From Rutidosis leptorrhynchoides (taxonomy: Eukaryota; Streptophyta; Magnoliopsida; Asterales; Asteraceae), in the NCBI RefSeq assembly GCF_046630445.1, contig NC_092343.1:133293501-133357500 (forward strand): DNA of 64,000 bases, read 5' to 3'. Below, piece after piece: positions 22,003 to 33,071 of this stretch. The translations under genes and the position numbers were made by a program. The stretch's first letter is position 1. Each line of letters starts with the position of its first letter. The notes under the pieces were generated by a model, which saw nothing but the letters and a program-made list of their open reading frames with translations, was not told the DNA's origin and did no database searches.

Positions 22003-25000
22003 TGCGTCCAGGAGGTAGAAATCATAAACCATCATGACAATCATATACTCAAGCCCAAATGTTGAGTATTATTAACGCCCAACAGAAATTAATTGAGCAG
22101 CTAAACCAGGCCCACACACAAGTCCAACATTCGTATTTGTCTTCCCAGCCAAGGCCCAACTTGCGACAGCCCATTTACTCAAGATCTGTGGCCTACACTG
22201 GTCCTCTCTATTTTGGTTTTGGGCCTTAAAAGGTATTTTAGTGAGCAGCCTAATCAACAACATCGGACATCCAACCTCGGACCCTCACAGCAGCCGCATG
22301 CTTTTAACACCATTACTCACCAGAATATTAGCGATGTAGGTTGGAATATGGACACTGGTACGTCATCTCATCTTACCTCTAGCAAAATAAAAATCTAAGT
22401 ACTATTTTTAATCATTGCATATATCCATCTGTTACCATTGGTGACGGGAATTCATTCCAGTTGCCATTGGTGACGGGAATTCATTCCAGTCACCAATACC
22501 GGTCATAGCATATTGCCTAACGTACATCGCCCACTCCACTTAAACAATGTACTTGTCATCCCTAATATTGTCAAAAATATTATATTTGTTCGCCAATTCA
22601 CTCGTGATAATAAAGTTTCCATTGATTTTGATGAATTTGGCTTTTCTATTAAAGATTACTTGACTCGCCAACTCCTCCTCCGATGTGATAGCACCGGAGA
22701 TCTGTACCCGTTCAATCCAAAAACATCCATCCATACTCAGCAAGCTCTCCTCACTACTTACACTACCTGGCATCAACGACTTGGACACCCCAGCGTTGAA
22801 GCTGTTCGACGTCTTGTTTCGAATAATTCAATAGCCTGCAATAATACAAAGGCTCCCGAGTTTTGTCACGCATGTCAATTTGGCAAACACGTGAGACTTC
22901 CCTTTAGTGGTTCTAACTCGCATGTTGCTTCTCCTTTTGACATCATACATTCGGACTTATGGGCTTCTCCTGTTTTAAGTCTTGATAGTTTTAAGTATTA
23001 TCTTATATTTCTTGATCATTACTCACATTATCTATAGGTGTATCCTTTACGAAATAAATCTGAAGTATTCAATAAATTTATTCAATTCTGTGCATTTGTT
23101 AAAACTCAATTTAATACTGAAATCAAAGCTTTTTAAATGCGGCCTCGGGGGGAATTCGATAACACCCGATTCCACCAATTATCTAAAACAAACGGGATCC
23201 AACTACGATTCTCGTGTCCACAAACCTTTCAACAAAACAAAAAATCTGAAAGAATGATTCGCACCGTAAATAACCTTATTCGCACCCTTTTGTTTCAAGC
23301 CAAACTTCCACCCACATATTGGGTAGAAGCACTTCACATGTCCGCCTACCTCTTGAATATTCTACCTTTCTCTGCCATCAACTACGAAATTCCTCACACC
23401 CAATTATATAAACATCCACCCAACTACTTCATCTTACGTGTATTCGGTTGCCTTTGTTACCCTCACCTCAACACCACAAATAAACTCGCACCACGTTTCA
23501 CTCCTTGCATTTTCCTAGGATATCCCTCCGACCACCATGGCTATCGGTGTCTCGACCTCTCCACAAACAAATTCATTTTGTCCCGCCCCGTCACCTTCCA
23601 TGAAGCATCTTTTCGCTTTGGCTCATCTACATCTTCAACTCCCCCTACTACTGACTCCGCTTCCTACGATTTTCTTGACCCACCTCCAAGTACGTTCTCT
23701 CGTACTTTTCCTAAACATATAATTTCCAACACCCCAACACACACCGAAACCAACACAACACCCACAACTAACACCACCGCAACTCTCAGTCCTCCATCCT
23801 CACCACCAAATGATCCACCACCTAATACCGATCACCATAACATCCCGACCAACACAAATACGACATCTACTCATCCTATGATCACCCGCCATCGCCTTGG
23901 CATCACTAAACCTGTTCAAGGCCTAAATCTTTATGTCTCCACTATATCACCCATTCCATCCTCATACTCTCACGCATTCAAAGACCCTAACTGGCAACAT
24001 GATATGACCAAAGAGTATAATGCTTTAATAAACAATAGTAGTGGACCCTTGTGCTACACCCTTCGGACACGAACATAGTTTGCTTCATGTGGTTGTTTAA
24101 GCACAAGTTTAATGCAAATGGATCTTTAAGCAGATATAAGGCTCAGATCATTGCTAACGGTCATAGTCAGCGGGTGGGAATTGATGAGACCTTTAGCCCG
24201 GTTGTTAAACCGACCACCATTCTGACAGTTCTCAGTCTTGCTATTTCTCGACATTGGCATGTCCATCAGCTAGATGTCAAGAATGCATTTCTTCATGGTA
24301 ATCTCTTTGATATTGTATACGTGCATCATCCCCCAGGGTTTCGTGAACCTACACGTCCGGATCATGTATGCCACCTGCGGAAATCCCTTTACAGATTGAA
24401 GCAGGCTCCTCGGGCATGGTAACAATGTTCACGCGATATGCCCAAAGCATTAGTTTTCAGCAGAGTAGATGTGAGACAACTTTATTTATATATAGACAAG
24501 GAGCTGACACTGCCTATCTTTTACTCTATGTGGACGACATCATACTAACCGCCTCCTCGATAGCCTTTCTTCAGCGGGTTATTACATCCTTACATCGTGA
24601 GTTCTCTATGACCGATCTTGGCGCTCTAAACTAATTTATGGGGCATTTCAATTACACATAACTCTTCTGGATTGTTCTTTTCTCAAAAGATGTACACCAC
24701 AAATATACTTGAGCATGCCGATATGACTAGCAGTCAGCCGAACAGGACCCCCGATCGAAACCTACTTCAAACTTTCTGCCACGGGTCCCTCTGTTGTTAA
24801 CCCAAATCTGTATCGCCGCCTTGCCGGTGCCCTTCAGTACCTCACCTTCATACGCCCCGAAATTTCTTATGCCATCCAGTAAATATGTCTATTCATGCAT
24901 GATCCGCGAGAGCAACACTTTTCCACCCTAAAGCGGATTCTCAGATATTTTGGGGTACTCTTGACCTTTGTCTACAGCTTTAAGCATCCTCTACCACATC

Positions 25001-25219
25001 TCGGACGGCATACTCAGATGCTAACTGGGCCGGTTGCCCCACTACTCGTCGCTCGACCTCAAGATATTGTGCATTTTTGGGTAATAATCTCATTTCATGG
25101 TCATCTAAAGATGTTGCCATTTTGCTCCAGTGCTGAAGAAGAGTATTGAGGCGTTGCTAACGTCATTGCTGAGATATGTTGGCTTCGTTATTTTCCTTGT
25201 GAGCTTCATTGTCCTTTGT
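22003..25219 (+). pseudogene. Copia gag-pol pseudogene, copy B
   Basis: The second copy of the broken Copia polyprotein of block A, with the same stops and frame breaks. It has protease DTGTSSH, pre-integrase WHQRLGHPS, a damaged integrase, and reverse transcriptase with YVDDIILT near 24528. The identical set of lesions shows that it was already dead before duplication. It is cut at 25220 by LTR-X. Confidence 0.85.
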
Positions 25220-25317
25220 TGTAACAACCAGAATTTTTTCATTAAATATTTGACAATCGTTAGTTATAATCTTTGTTTTTCTATGGTGAATTTTTTTTGA
25301 AAGATCATCATGGGTTA

Positions 25318-25319
<2 letters not shown>

Positions 25320-25411
<92 letters not shown>
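25320..25411. repeat. (AT)n microsatellite, block B
   Basis: About 92 bp, equivalent to 4877-4936 in block A. Confidence 0.95.
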
Positions 25412-25413
<2 letters not shown>

Positions 25414-25542
25414 CTGCGACGTAATTGATTGATTTTAACTATTGTTAATTTGCAGTCTTGCCACACCATTTCTAAATGATTAATTAAATTCTATATAATT
25501 TAAATAATATTCCTATATTAAGTGAAAATGTGTGATTATGTG

Positions 25543-25986
25543 TAGGGGTGAGCGTGGGGCGGTTGGGGGCGGTTAATGACAATACCCGCCCGCATAACCG
25601 AAACTTTGGTTAATTAAAATTCTTAACCGTTCGGTTCGGTTAATAAACGGTTTGGTTAATGCGGTTTATATGGTTAATTTGTGGATAAATTGGTTAATTC
25701 GGTTAACCATCTACAACAAAGAGAATTTAATGAATTTGAACAATGAGTAATGATATATAAGGTTTTGATGGCACCGAGTAACGAATTATATCGTTTAAGG
25801 ACGTATATCCATACAAACCTAGATGGAAAACATCAAACATTCAAGTTAATTTGAACCAAATAATGATTTAAATACTATTGTATTTTAAATGTATATCGTT
25901 ACAATAGAACATATCAAACGATAACGCTGTTGTAAACATACTTTAGTGGATACATTCTTTAAGATCAGTCGACGAGAAGAAAATAT
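25543..25986. mobile_element. Left part of the hAT element, copy B (truncated)
   Basis: This starts TAGGGGTGAGC after ATTATGTG (25535-25542) and matches the first 444 bp of 5068-5919. The right half is replaced by the inside of the Gypsy G1 5' LTR. Confidence 0.9.
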
Positions 25987-26425
25987 GAAATCTTGTGGTC
26001 TATTATTATGATTTGATATATATAGGTTAAACCTATAACTCACCAACATTTTTGTTGACGTTTTAAGCATGTTTATTCTCAGGTGATTATTAAGAGCTTC
26101 CGCTGTCGCATACTTAAATAAGGACGAGATTTGGAGTCCATGCTTGTATGATATTATGTAAAAACTGCATTCAAGAAACTTATTTTGTTGTAACATATTT
26201 GTATTGTAAACCATTATGTAATGGTCGTGTGTAAACAGGATATTTTAGATTATCATTATTTGATAATCTACGTAAAGCTTTTTAAACCTTTATTGATGAA
26301 ATAAAGGTTATGGTTTGTTTTAAAATGAATGCAGTCTTTGAAAAACGTCTCATATAGAGGTCAAAACCTCGCAACGAAATCAATTAATATGGAACGTTTT
26401 TAATCAATAAGAACGGGACATTTCA
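25986..26425 (+). repeat. G1 5' LTR, truncated
   Basis: The terminal 440 bp of the LTR, matching 35882-36321 with no difference by eye, ending ...GGGACATTTCA. The junction with block B lies in a 6-bp microhomology AAATAT (25981-25986 against 35877-35882). Confidence 0.93.
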
Positions 26426-26444
26426 GTTGGTATCCGAGCGTTGG
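26426..26444 (+). promoter_or_regulatory. G1 primer-binding site
   Basis: GTTGGTATCCGAGCGTTGG directly after the 5' LTR resembles the initiator-tRNA-Met site TGGTATCAGAGC with changes. G2 has the same site in reverse at about 63895-63913. Confidence 0.75.
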
Positions 26445-26634
26445 TCTTAGAGAACCAGAAAATTTGCATTAGTGTGTCTTATCGAGTTTGTTAGGATGCA
26501 TTAGTGAGTCTGGACTTCGACCGTGTTTTCTTTAAAAATGATTGCTTAACATTTTTGTTGGAAACTATATATTTTTAACATATGAATATTATGTGATATA
26601 TTAATCTCTTAACGTGTTTGATATTATGTGATAG

Positions 26635-27249
26635 ATGTCTACCTCTAGAACAAGTCCCATTGACTCACCTAATAATAATGAAGAGTCAAATGTAAATTGG
26701 AATGATTCATGGACTGATTCACAAGTTCCCGAAGAGGAACCGGAAGAAGAGTCGGAACCGGAAGAAGAATCGGAACCGGACGAAGAATCGGAACCGGAAG
26801 AAGAATCGGAACCGGTGGGGGAAATAATAAAACGGTTAAGTAAAAGAGAATCCTCAACCAACCGACCAAGGTTAATTATGGTCAATGGTGTTTCCGCCAA
26901 GGAAGCAAAATATTGGGAGGATTACCAATTCTCCGATGAATCGAATTCCGACGAGAATTCCGATGATGTTATAGAAATTACCCCAACTGAATTTAAAAAG
27001 GCAAAAGAAAATAATAAGGGAAAGGGCATAAAAATAGAGAAATCTAATTCCAACCCCGATGAACTTTATATGTATCGTCAACCCCCGAAGTCCTTAAGTT
27101 GTAACAATGACCCGGGAACCTCTAAACCACCAGGTTTTTCTAAACCAATGTGGATAACGACGGCTCGTATTAGGGGAACATCATATATCCCTAGAAACTT
27201 GGCAAAACGAACCAAAACCGAAGAAGAAGAAACGAGCGAGTCGGAATAA
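26635..27249 (+). CDS. Acidic ORF1 of Gypsy G1 (204 aa, function unknown)
   Basis: An extra ORF between the primer-binding site and the F-box ORF. The N-terminal half is very acidic and Ser/Glu/Pro-rich, with five EEESEP-type repeats (about residues 32-62). The middle has a patch DESNSDENSDDVIEITPTE and then a Lys-rich stretch. The C-terminus has a more ordered part (MWITTARIRGTSYIPRNLAKR). I recognise no domain. The G2 copy has the same length with only about seven residue changes, mostly in the acidic repeats. The decayed Gypsy X has a related acidic ORF in the same place. TGATAG directly before the ATG resembles a splice acceptor. Confidence 0.75.
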   Translation: MSTSRTSPIDSPNNNEESNVNWNDSWTDSQVPEEEPEEESEPEEESEPDEESEPEEESEPVGEIIKRLSKRESSTNRPRLIMVNGVSAKEAKYWEDYQFSDESNSDENSDDVIEITPTEFKKAKENNKGKGIKIEKSNSNPDELYMYRQPPKSLSCNNDPGTSKPPGFSKPMWITTARIRGTSYIPRNLAKRTKTEEEETSESE

Positions 27250-27386
27250 GATAGTTGTATTCGTGTGGTGTAATATATGTAATATAGTGTTCTTATGCTT
27301 TATGATATATGTAAAAATTGCTTGTATTAATAAGTATTTTTTTTATGAAACTAACTCTTGTCTATTTTACAGTTTAAAAACACAAA

Positions 27387-28070
27387 ATGGATAGACAACC
27401 CAATATTTTAAGAGACCTACCCGGAGACATGATTGATGAAATCTTGTCTAGAGTCGGCCAGAATTCTTCGGCACAACTATTTAAGGCGAGATCAGTTTGT
27501 AAGACATTCGAAGAACGTTCCAAGAATGTCTTGGTTTATAAGAGACTTTCGTTTGAAAGATGGGGGATATCACATTGGGAAACCCATAAGTTACGATGTG
27601 TTTACTTTGACGCATATATTGCGGGGAACCCAAATGCTATTTTACGCAACGGGTTAAGAAATTATTTTGACTCAATATATCCGAATATTGGACTTTGTGA
27701 TTTAGAAAAAGCGGCTAACATGCAACATAAAGAAGCATGTTATGCTTACGGATTAGTAATGTTCGCTTCTCACCAAAGTGAGAACAAGAACATCGGGCTA
27801 CAACTATTAAACAAAACGTTTCCACAAGTGACGGAGTCGGTAATTGGGGTAAGAAATGAGGTTTTTAGATTATTACGGGACTGTTGGACATTACGTAACC
27901 CTCGTCCCTTTGATGACGTTACAACACGCTGTCTTATCAACGGCCATAACGGTTATGTTGCACAAGACCAAGGATGGGAAGTAGTCCTAGTAAAACCAGA
28001 ATGCATGACTTGTTTCTGGACGTATGAATTACGTGTCTTTATTGCCTTTGCTGAACGACTTGTGTACTAG
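27387..28070 (+). CDS. F-box protein ORF carried by Gypsy G1 (227 aa)
   Basis: This is a full-length ORF between the acidic ORF and gag. An F-box-like N-terminus (about residues 8-55: LRDLPGDMIDEILSRVG, then SVCKTFEE) is followed by a region with Sel1-like spacing (LEKAANMQHKEACYAYGLVMF, about 110-130) and a Cys-containing tail (CMTCFWTYELRVFI). This layout matches plant F-box proteins of the At2g35280-like group, which act as substrate receptors of SCF ubiquitin ligases. Assignment to that group is from memory of the family. A pyrimidine-rich acceptor-like TTTTACAG lies 15 bases upstream of the ATG. The G2 copy differs at one residue (C/R in IGLCDLEKA). It looks like a captured host gene maintained by the element. 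Confidence 0.82.
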   Translation: MDRQPNILRDLPGDMIDEILSRVGQNSSAQLFKARSVCKTFEERSKNVLVYKRLSFERWGISHWETHKLRCVYFDAYIAGNPNAILRNGLRNYFDSIYPNIGLCDLEKAANMQHKEACYAYGLVMFASHQSENKNIGLQLLNKTFPQVTESVIGVRNEVFRLLRDCWTLRNPRPFDDVTTRCLINGHNGYVAQDQGWEVVLVKPECMTCFWTYELRVFIAFAERLVY

Positions 28071-28258
28071 CTAGAATTATCTTCACAACTATCTTGTATC
28101 AAAGTTATTGTGTGCTATATTTCATGCTTTATGTAAAATAAGCGGTATTGTAAGTTTGTAAAATATTGTATAAAAGTTTGAACGCGAAATATTATTATAA
28201 TCAGTTTTTCATATAGAATTGTAGTAGTTGAATTGTATATTAGCTACTAAGTATGAAC

Positions 28259-28292
28259 TTAACGGGTAGGTACTACCCGAATTTAAACTTAT
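28259..28292 (+). repeat. PPT/LTR-junction-like remnant between the F-box ORF and gag
   Basis: TTAACGGGTAGGTACT followed by ACCCGAATTT closely matches the junction of this element's own polypurine tract and 3' LTR (33058-33090: TTAACGGGTAGGTACT, then GTAGTG, then ACCCGAACTT). Only six bases at the LTR start are missing. The G2 copy has the same remnant (about 62058-62092). Confidence 0.7.
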
Positions 28293-28411
28293 AAAACGCT
28301 AATATGAAGAAAAAGCTTTTATAAATGAGTTCATATTATGCTACGAAATACTATTAACTACTCTTAATATTCTGTATGATTAACTTGTTCCATTTAACTA
28401 TTTTGAAGGAA

Positions 28412-29245
28412 ATGGCACCGACTACTCGACACACCGTGAATATGAATGAAGAGGAATTCCGTACTTTTCTAGCTTCAAACATAGCCGCAGTACAGGCTGC
28501 GCTACATACCAACAATAACCTTGGATCTAGCAGTACAGGAAATCGTGTAGGATGCACCTACAAAGAATTCACTGCCTGCAAACCTTTGGAATTTGATGGA
28601 ACCGAAGGACCGATCGGATTGAAACGGTGGACCGAGAAGGTTGAATCGGTGTTTGCCATAAGTAAGTGTACTGAAGAGGACAAAGTGAAGTACGCTACGC
28701 ATACCTTCACAGGTTCTGCGTTAACATGGTGGAATACCTATCTAGAGCAAGTGGGACAAGATGATGCGTACGCACTACCGTGGTCAGCATTCAAGCACTT
28801 GATGAACGAGAAGTACCGTCCCAGAATCGAGGTCAATAAGCTCAAGACAGAACTTAGAGGGTTACGAACCCAAGGATTTGATATTACCACGTACGAAAGA
28901 CGATTCACAGAATTGTGCCTATTGTGTCCGGGAGCATTCGAAGATGAGGAAGAGAAGATCGACGCGTTTGTGAAAGGATTACCGGAAAGAATCCAAGAAG
29001 ATATAAGTTCACACGAGCCCGCCTCCATACAACAGGCATGTAGAATGGCTCACAAACTAGTGAACCAGATTGAAGAAAGAATTAAAGAACAGACTACTGA
29101 AGAGGCCAATGTGAAGCAAGTCAAAAGAAAGTGGGAGGAAAACGGTGATAAGAATCACCAATACAACAACAACAGCAATTACAACAATAATCGCAACAAT
29201 TATCCCAACAATCGCAACATCAATCGCAACTACAACAAACGACCC

Positions 29246-29285
<40 letters not shown>

Positions 29286-29437
29286 GCAACTACAACAATC
29301 ATCCCAACAACAATAATAACCGCAACAACAACAACAATCAGAAGCAGCTATGCCAAAGGTGTGAAAAGAATCACTCGGGGTTCTGCACCAAATTTTGCAA
29401 CAAGTGTAAAAGAAATGGTGTCGGAATGAGGGGTTAA
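28412..29437 (+). pseudogene. G1 gag, 3' end broken
   Basis: The Gag protein starts [16 protein letters not shown]. An upstream in-frame ATG at 28376 exists, but 28412 follows the conserved TTTTGAAGGAA context also seen in Gypsy X. The retrotransposon gag core has [11 protein letters not shown]. An Asn-rich low-complexity stretch follows, then the first part of a CX2C knuckle (CNKCKRNG). The frame is then diverted by an insertion near 29416 and ends at TAA 29435-29437. In G2 the same frame runs on through pol. Confidence 0.88.
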
Positions 29438-29469
29438 TAGAACGAAAGGAACAAGTAATGCCAATGTAG
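29416..29469 (+). other. Templated insertion breaking G1 gag-pol
   Basis: This stretch is assembled from copies of nearby sequence (GTGTCGGAA-GAG, GGTTAATAGAACGAAAGGAA, GTAATGCCAATGTAG), all of which recur at 29486-29575. It replaces about 14 bases of G2 (CATAGCGCGGCGAA). It introduces stops and shifts the frame from gag to pol. Confidence 0.85.
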
Positions 29470-32400
29470 TGTGAGGTCTACGGACCAGGGGTTAATAGAA
29501 CGAAAGGAACAAATGGTGTCGGAACGAGTAATGGCGGAGCAAGTAGTGTCGGAGCAAGTAATGCCAATGTAGTTTGTTATAAATGTGGAAAACCAGGCCA
29601 CATTATTAGAAATTGCCCGAACCAGGAGAACACGAATGGACAAGGCCGTGGAAGAGTTTTCAATATTAATGCGGTAGAGGCACAGGAAGACCCGGAGCTT
29701 GTTACGGGTACGTTTCTTATTGACAATAAATCTGCTTACGTTTTATTTGATTCGGGTGCGGATAGAAGCTATATGAGTAGAGATTTTTGTGCTAAATTAA
29801 GTTGTCCATTGACGCCTTTGGATAGTAAATTTTTACTCGAATTAGCAAATGGTAAATTAATTTCAGCAGATAATATATGTCGGAATCGAGAAATTAAACT
29901 GGTTAGCGAAACATTTAAGATTGATTTGATACCAGTAGAGTTAGGGAGTTTTGATGTGATAATCGGTATGGACTGGTTGAAAGAAGTGAAAGCAGAGATC
30001 GTTTGTTACAAAAATGCAATTCGCATTATACGAGAAAAAGGAAAACCCTTAATGGTGTACGGAGAAAAGGGCAACACGAAGCTACATCTTATTAGTAATT
30101 TGAAGGCACAAAAACTAATAAGAAAAGGTTGCTATGCTGTTCTAGCACACGTTGAGAAAGTACAAACTGAAGAAAAGAGCATCAATGATGTTCCCGTCGC
30201 AAAAGAATTTCCCGATGTATTTCCGAAAGAATTACCGGGACTACCCCCACATCAATCCGTTGAATTTCAAATAGATCTTGTACCAGGAGCTGCACCAATA
30301 GCTCGTGCTCCTTACAAACTCGCACCCAGCGAGATGAAAGAACTGCAAAGCCAATTACAAGAACTTTTAGAGTGTGGTTTCATTCGACCAAGCACATCAC
30401 CGTGGGGAGCTCCTGTTTTGTTTGTCAAGAAGAAAGATGGTACATTCAGGTTGTGTATCGACTACCGAGAGTTGAACAAACTTACCATCAAGAACCACTA
30501 CCCACTACCGAGAATCGATGACTTATTTGATCAACTACAAGGCTCGTCTGTTTATTCAAAGATTGACTTACGTTCCGGGTATCATCAAATGCGGGTGAAA
30601 GAAGATGATATTCCAAAGACTGCTTTCAGAACACGTTACGGTCATTACGAGTTTATGGTCATGCCGTTTGGTTTAACTAATGCACCAGCTGTGTTCATGG
30701 ACCTTATGAACCGAGTGTGTGGACCATACCTTGACAAGTTTGTCATTGTTTTCATTGATGACATACTTATTTACTCAAAGAATGACCAAGAACACGGTGA
30801 ACATTTGAGAAAGGTGTTAGAAGTATTGAGGAAGGAAGAATTGTACGCTAAGTTTTCAAAGTGTGCATTTTGGTTGGAAGAAGTTCAATTCCTCGGTCAC
30901 ATAGTGAACAAAGAAGGTATTAAGGTGGATCCGGCAAAGATAGAAACTGTTGAAAAGTGGGAAACCCCGAAAACTCCGAAACACATACGCCAGTTTTTAG
31001 GACTAGCTGGTTACTACAGAAGGTTCATCCAAGACTTTTCCAGAATAGCAAAACCCTTGACTGCATTAACGCATAAAGGGAAGAAATTTGAATGGAATGA
31101 TGAACAAGAGAAAGCGTTTCAGTTATTGAAGAAAAAGCTAACTACGGCACCTATATTGTCATTGCCTGAAGGGAATGATGATTTTGTGATTTATTGTGAT
31201 GCATCAAAGCAAGGTCTCGGTTGTGTATTAATGCAACGAATGAAGGTGATTGCTTATGCGTCTAGACAATTGAAGATTCACGAACAAAATTATACGACGC
31301 ATGATTTGGAATTAGGCTCGGTTGTTTTTGCATTAAAGACTTGGAGGCACTACTTATATGGGGTCAAAAGTATTATATATACCGACCACAAAAGTCTTCA
31401 ACACATATTTAATCAGAAACAACTGAATATGAGGCAGCGTAGGTGGATTGAATTATTGAATGATTACGACTTTGAGATTCGTTACCACCCGGGGAAGGCA
31501 AATGTGGTAGCCGATGCCTTGAGCAGGAAGGACAGAGAACCCATTCGAGTAAAATCTATGAATATAATGATTCATAATAACATTACTACTCAAATAAAGG
31601 AGGCGCAACAAGGAGTTTTAAAAGAGGGAAATTTAAAGGATGAAATACCCAAAGGATCGGAGAAGCATCTTAATATTCGGGAAGATGGAACCCGGTATAG
31701 GGCTGAAAGGATTTGGGTACCAAAATTTGGAGATATGAGAGAAATGGTACTTAGAGAAGCTCATAAAACCAGATACTCAATACATCCTGGAACGGGGAAG
31801 ATGTACAAGGATCTCAAGAAACATTTTTGGTGGCCGGGTATGAAAGCCGATGTTGCTAAATACGTAGGAGAATGTTTGACGTGTTCTAAGGTCAAAGCTG
31901 AGCATCAGAAACCATCAGGTCTACTTCAACAACCCGAAATCCCGGAATGGAAATGGGAAAACATTACCATGGATTTCATCACTAAATTGCCAAGGACTGC
32001 AAGTGGTTTTGATACTATTTGGATAATAGTTGATCGTCTCACCAAATCAGCACACTTCCTGCCAATAAGAGAAGATGACAAGATGGAGAAGTTAGCACGA
32101 CTGTATTTGAAGGAAGTCGTCTCCAGACATGGAATACCAATCTCTATTATTTCTGATAGGGATGGCAGATTTATTTCAAGATTCTGGCAGACATTACAGC
32201 AAGCATTAGGAACTCGTCTAGACATGAGTACTGCCTATCATCCACAAACTGATGGGCAGAGCGAAAGGACGATACAAACGCTTGAAGACATGCTACGAGC
32301 ATGTGTTATTGATTTCGGAAACAGTTGGGATCGACATCTACCGTTAGCAGAATTTTCCTACAACAACAGCTACCATTCAAGCATTGAGATGGCGCCGTTT

Positions 32401-33036
32401 GAAGCACTTTATGGTAGAAAGTGCAGGTCTCCGATTTGTTGGAGTGAAGTGGGGGATAGACAGATTACGGGTCAGGAGATTATACAAGAAACTACCGAGA
32501 AGATCATCCAAATTCAACAACGGTTGAAAACCGCCCAAAGTCGACAAAAGAGCTACGCTGACATTAAAAGAAAAGATATAGAATTTGAAATTGGAGAGAT
32601 GGTCATGCTTAAAGTTGCACCTTGGAAAGGCGTTGTTCGATTTGGTAAACGAGGGAAATTAAATCCAAGGTATATTGGACCATTCAAGATTATTGATCGT
32701 GTCGGACCAGTAGCTTACCGACTTGAGTTACCTCAACAACTCGCGGCTGTACATAACACTTTCCACGTCTCGAATTTGAAGAAATGTTTTGCTAAAGAAG
32801 ATCTCACTATTCCGTTAGATGAAATCCAAATCAACGAAAAACTCCAATTCATCGAAGAACCCGTCGAAATAATGGATCGTGAGGTTAAAAGACTTAAGCA
32901 AAACAAGATACCAATTGTTAAGGTTCGATGGAATGCTCGTAGAGGACCCGAGTTCACCTGGGAGCGTGAAGATCAGATGAAGAAGAAATACCCGCATCTA
33001 TTTCCAGAAGATTCGTCAACACCTTCAACAGCTTAA
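29470..33036 (+). pseudogene. G1 pol region, open but detached from gag
   Basis: The frame is open from the codon after TAG 29467-29469 and contains the second knuckle ([14 protein letters not shown]). The protease has DSGADRSY near 29752. Reverse transcriptase has FIDDILIY near 30751. RNase H has [10 protein letters not shown] near 31194 and TDHKSLQ. Integrase has an HHCC part near 31785-31895, MDFITK, SDRDGRF and SERTIQ. A chromodomain-like tail has [16 protein letters not shown] near 32920. Apart from a few substitutions it equals G2 (for example C for R in LLECGFIRP). Without ATG context or a gag fusion it should not be made normally. Confidence 0.9.
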
Positions 33037-33071
33037 AATTTCGGGACGAAATTTATTTAACGGGTAGGTAC

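Larger units (their letters stand above)
20445..25986. repeat. Duplicated block B
   Basis: This copy of 1-5511 of block A contains the broken Copia, the start of LTR-X (from 25220) and the left part of the hAT element. It stops at AAATAT (25981-25986), six bases shared with the Gypsy G1 LTR interior. Differences from block A are about a dozen substitutions by eye, a one-base deletion near 21888 and a longer AT run. Confidence 0.93.

Noticed and set aside
27387-28070. F-box ORF as an ordinary host gene into which Gypsy sequences inserted
   Set aside because: The same gene lies at the same place in two separate copies of the element, in the element's own orientation and between its primer-binding site and gag.
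29057-29302. Val-rich frame on the strand opposite gag (and its equivalent at 61001-61282)
   Set aside because: It is the antisense reading of the CAACAA repeats that encode the Asn-rich part of Gag.
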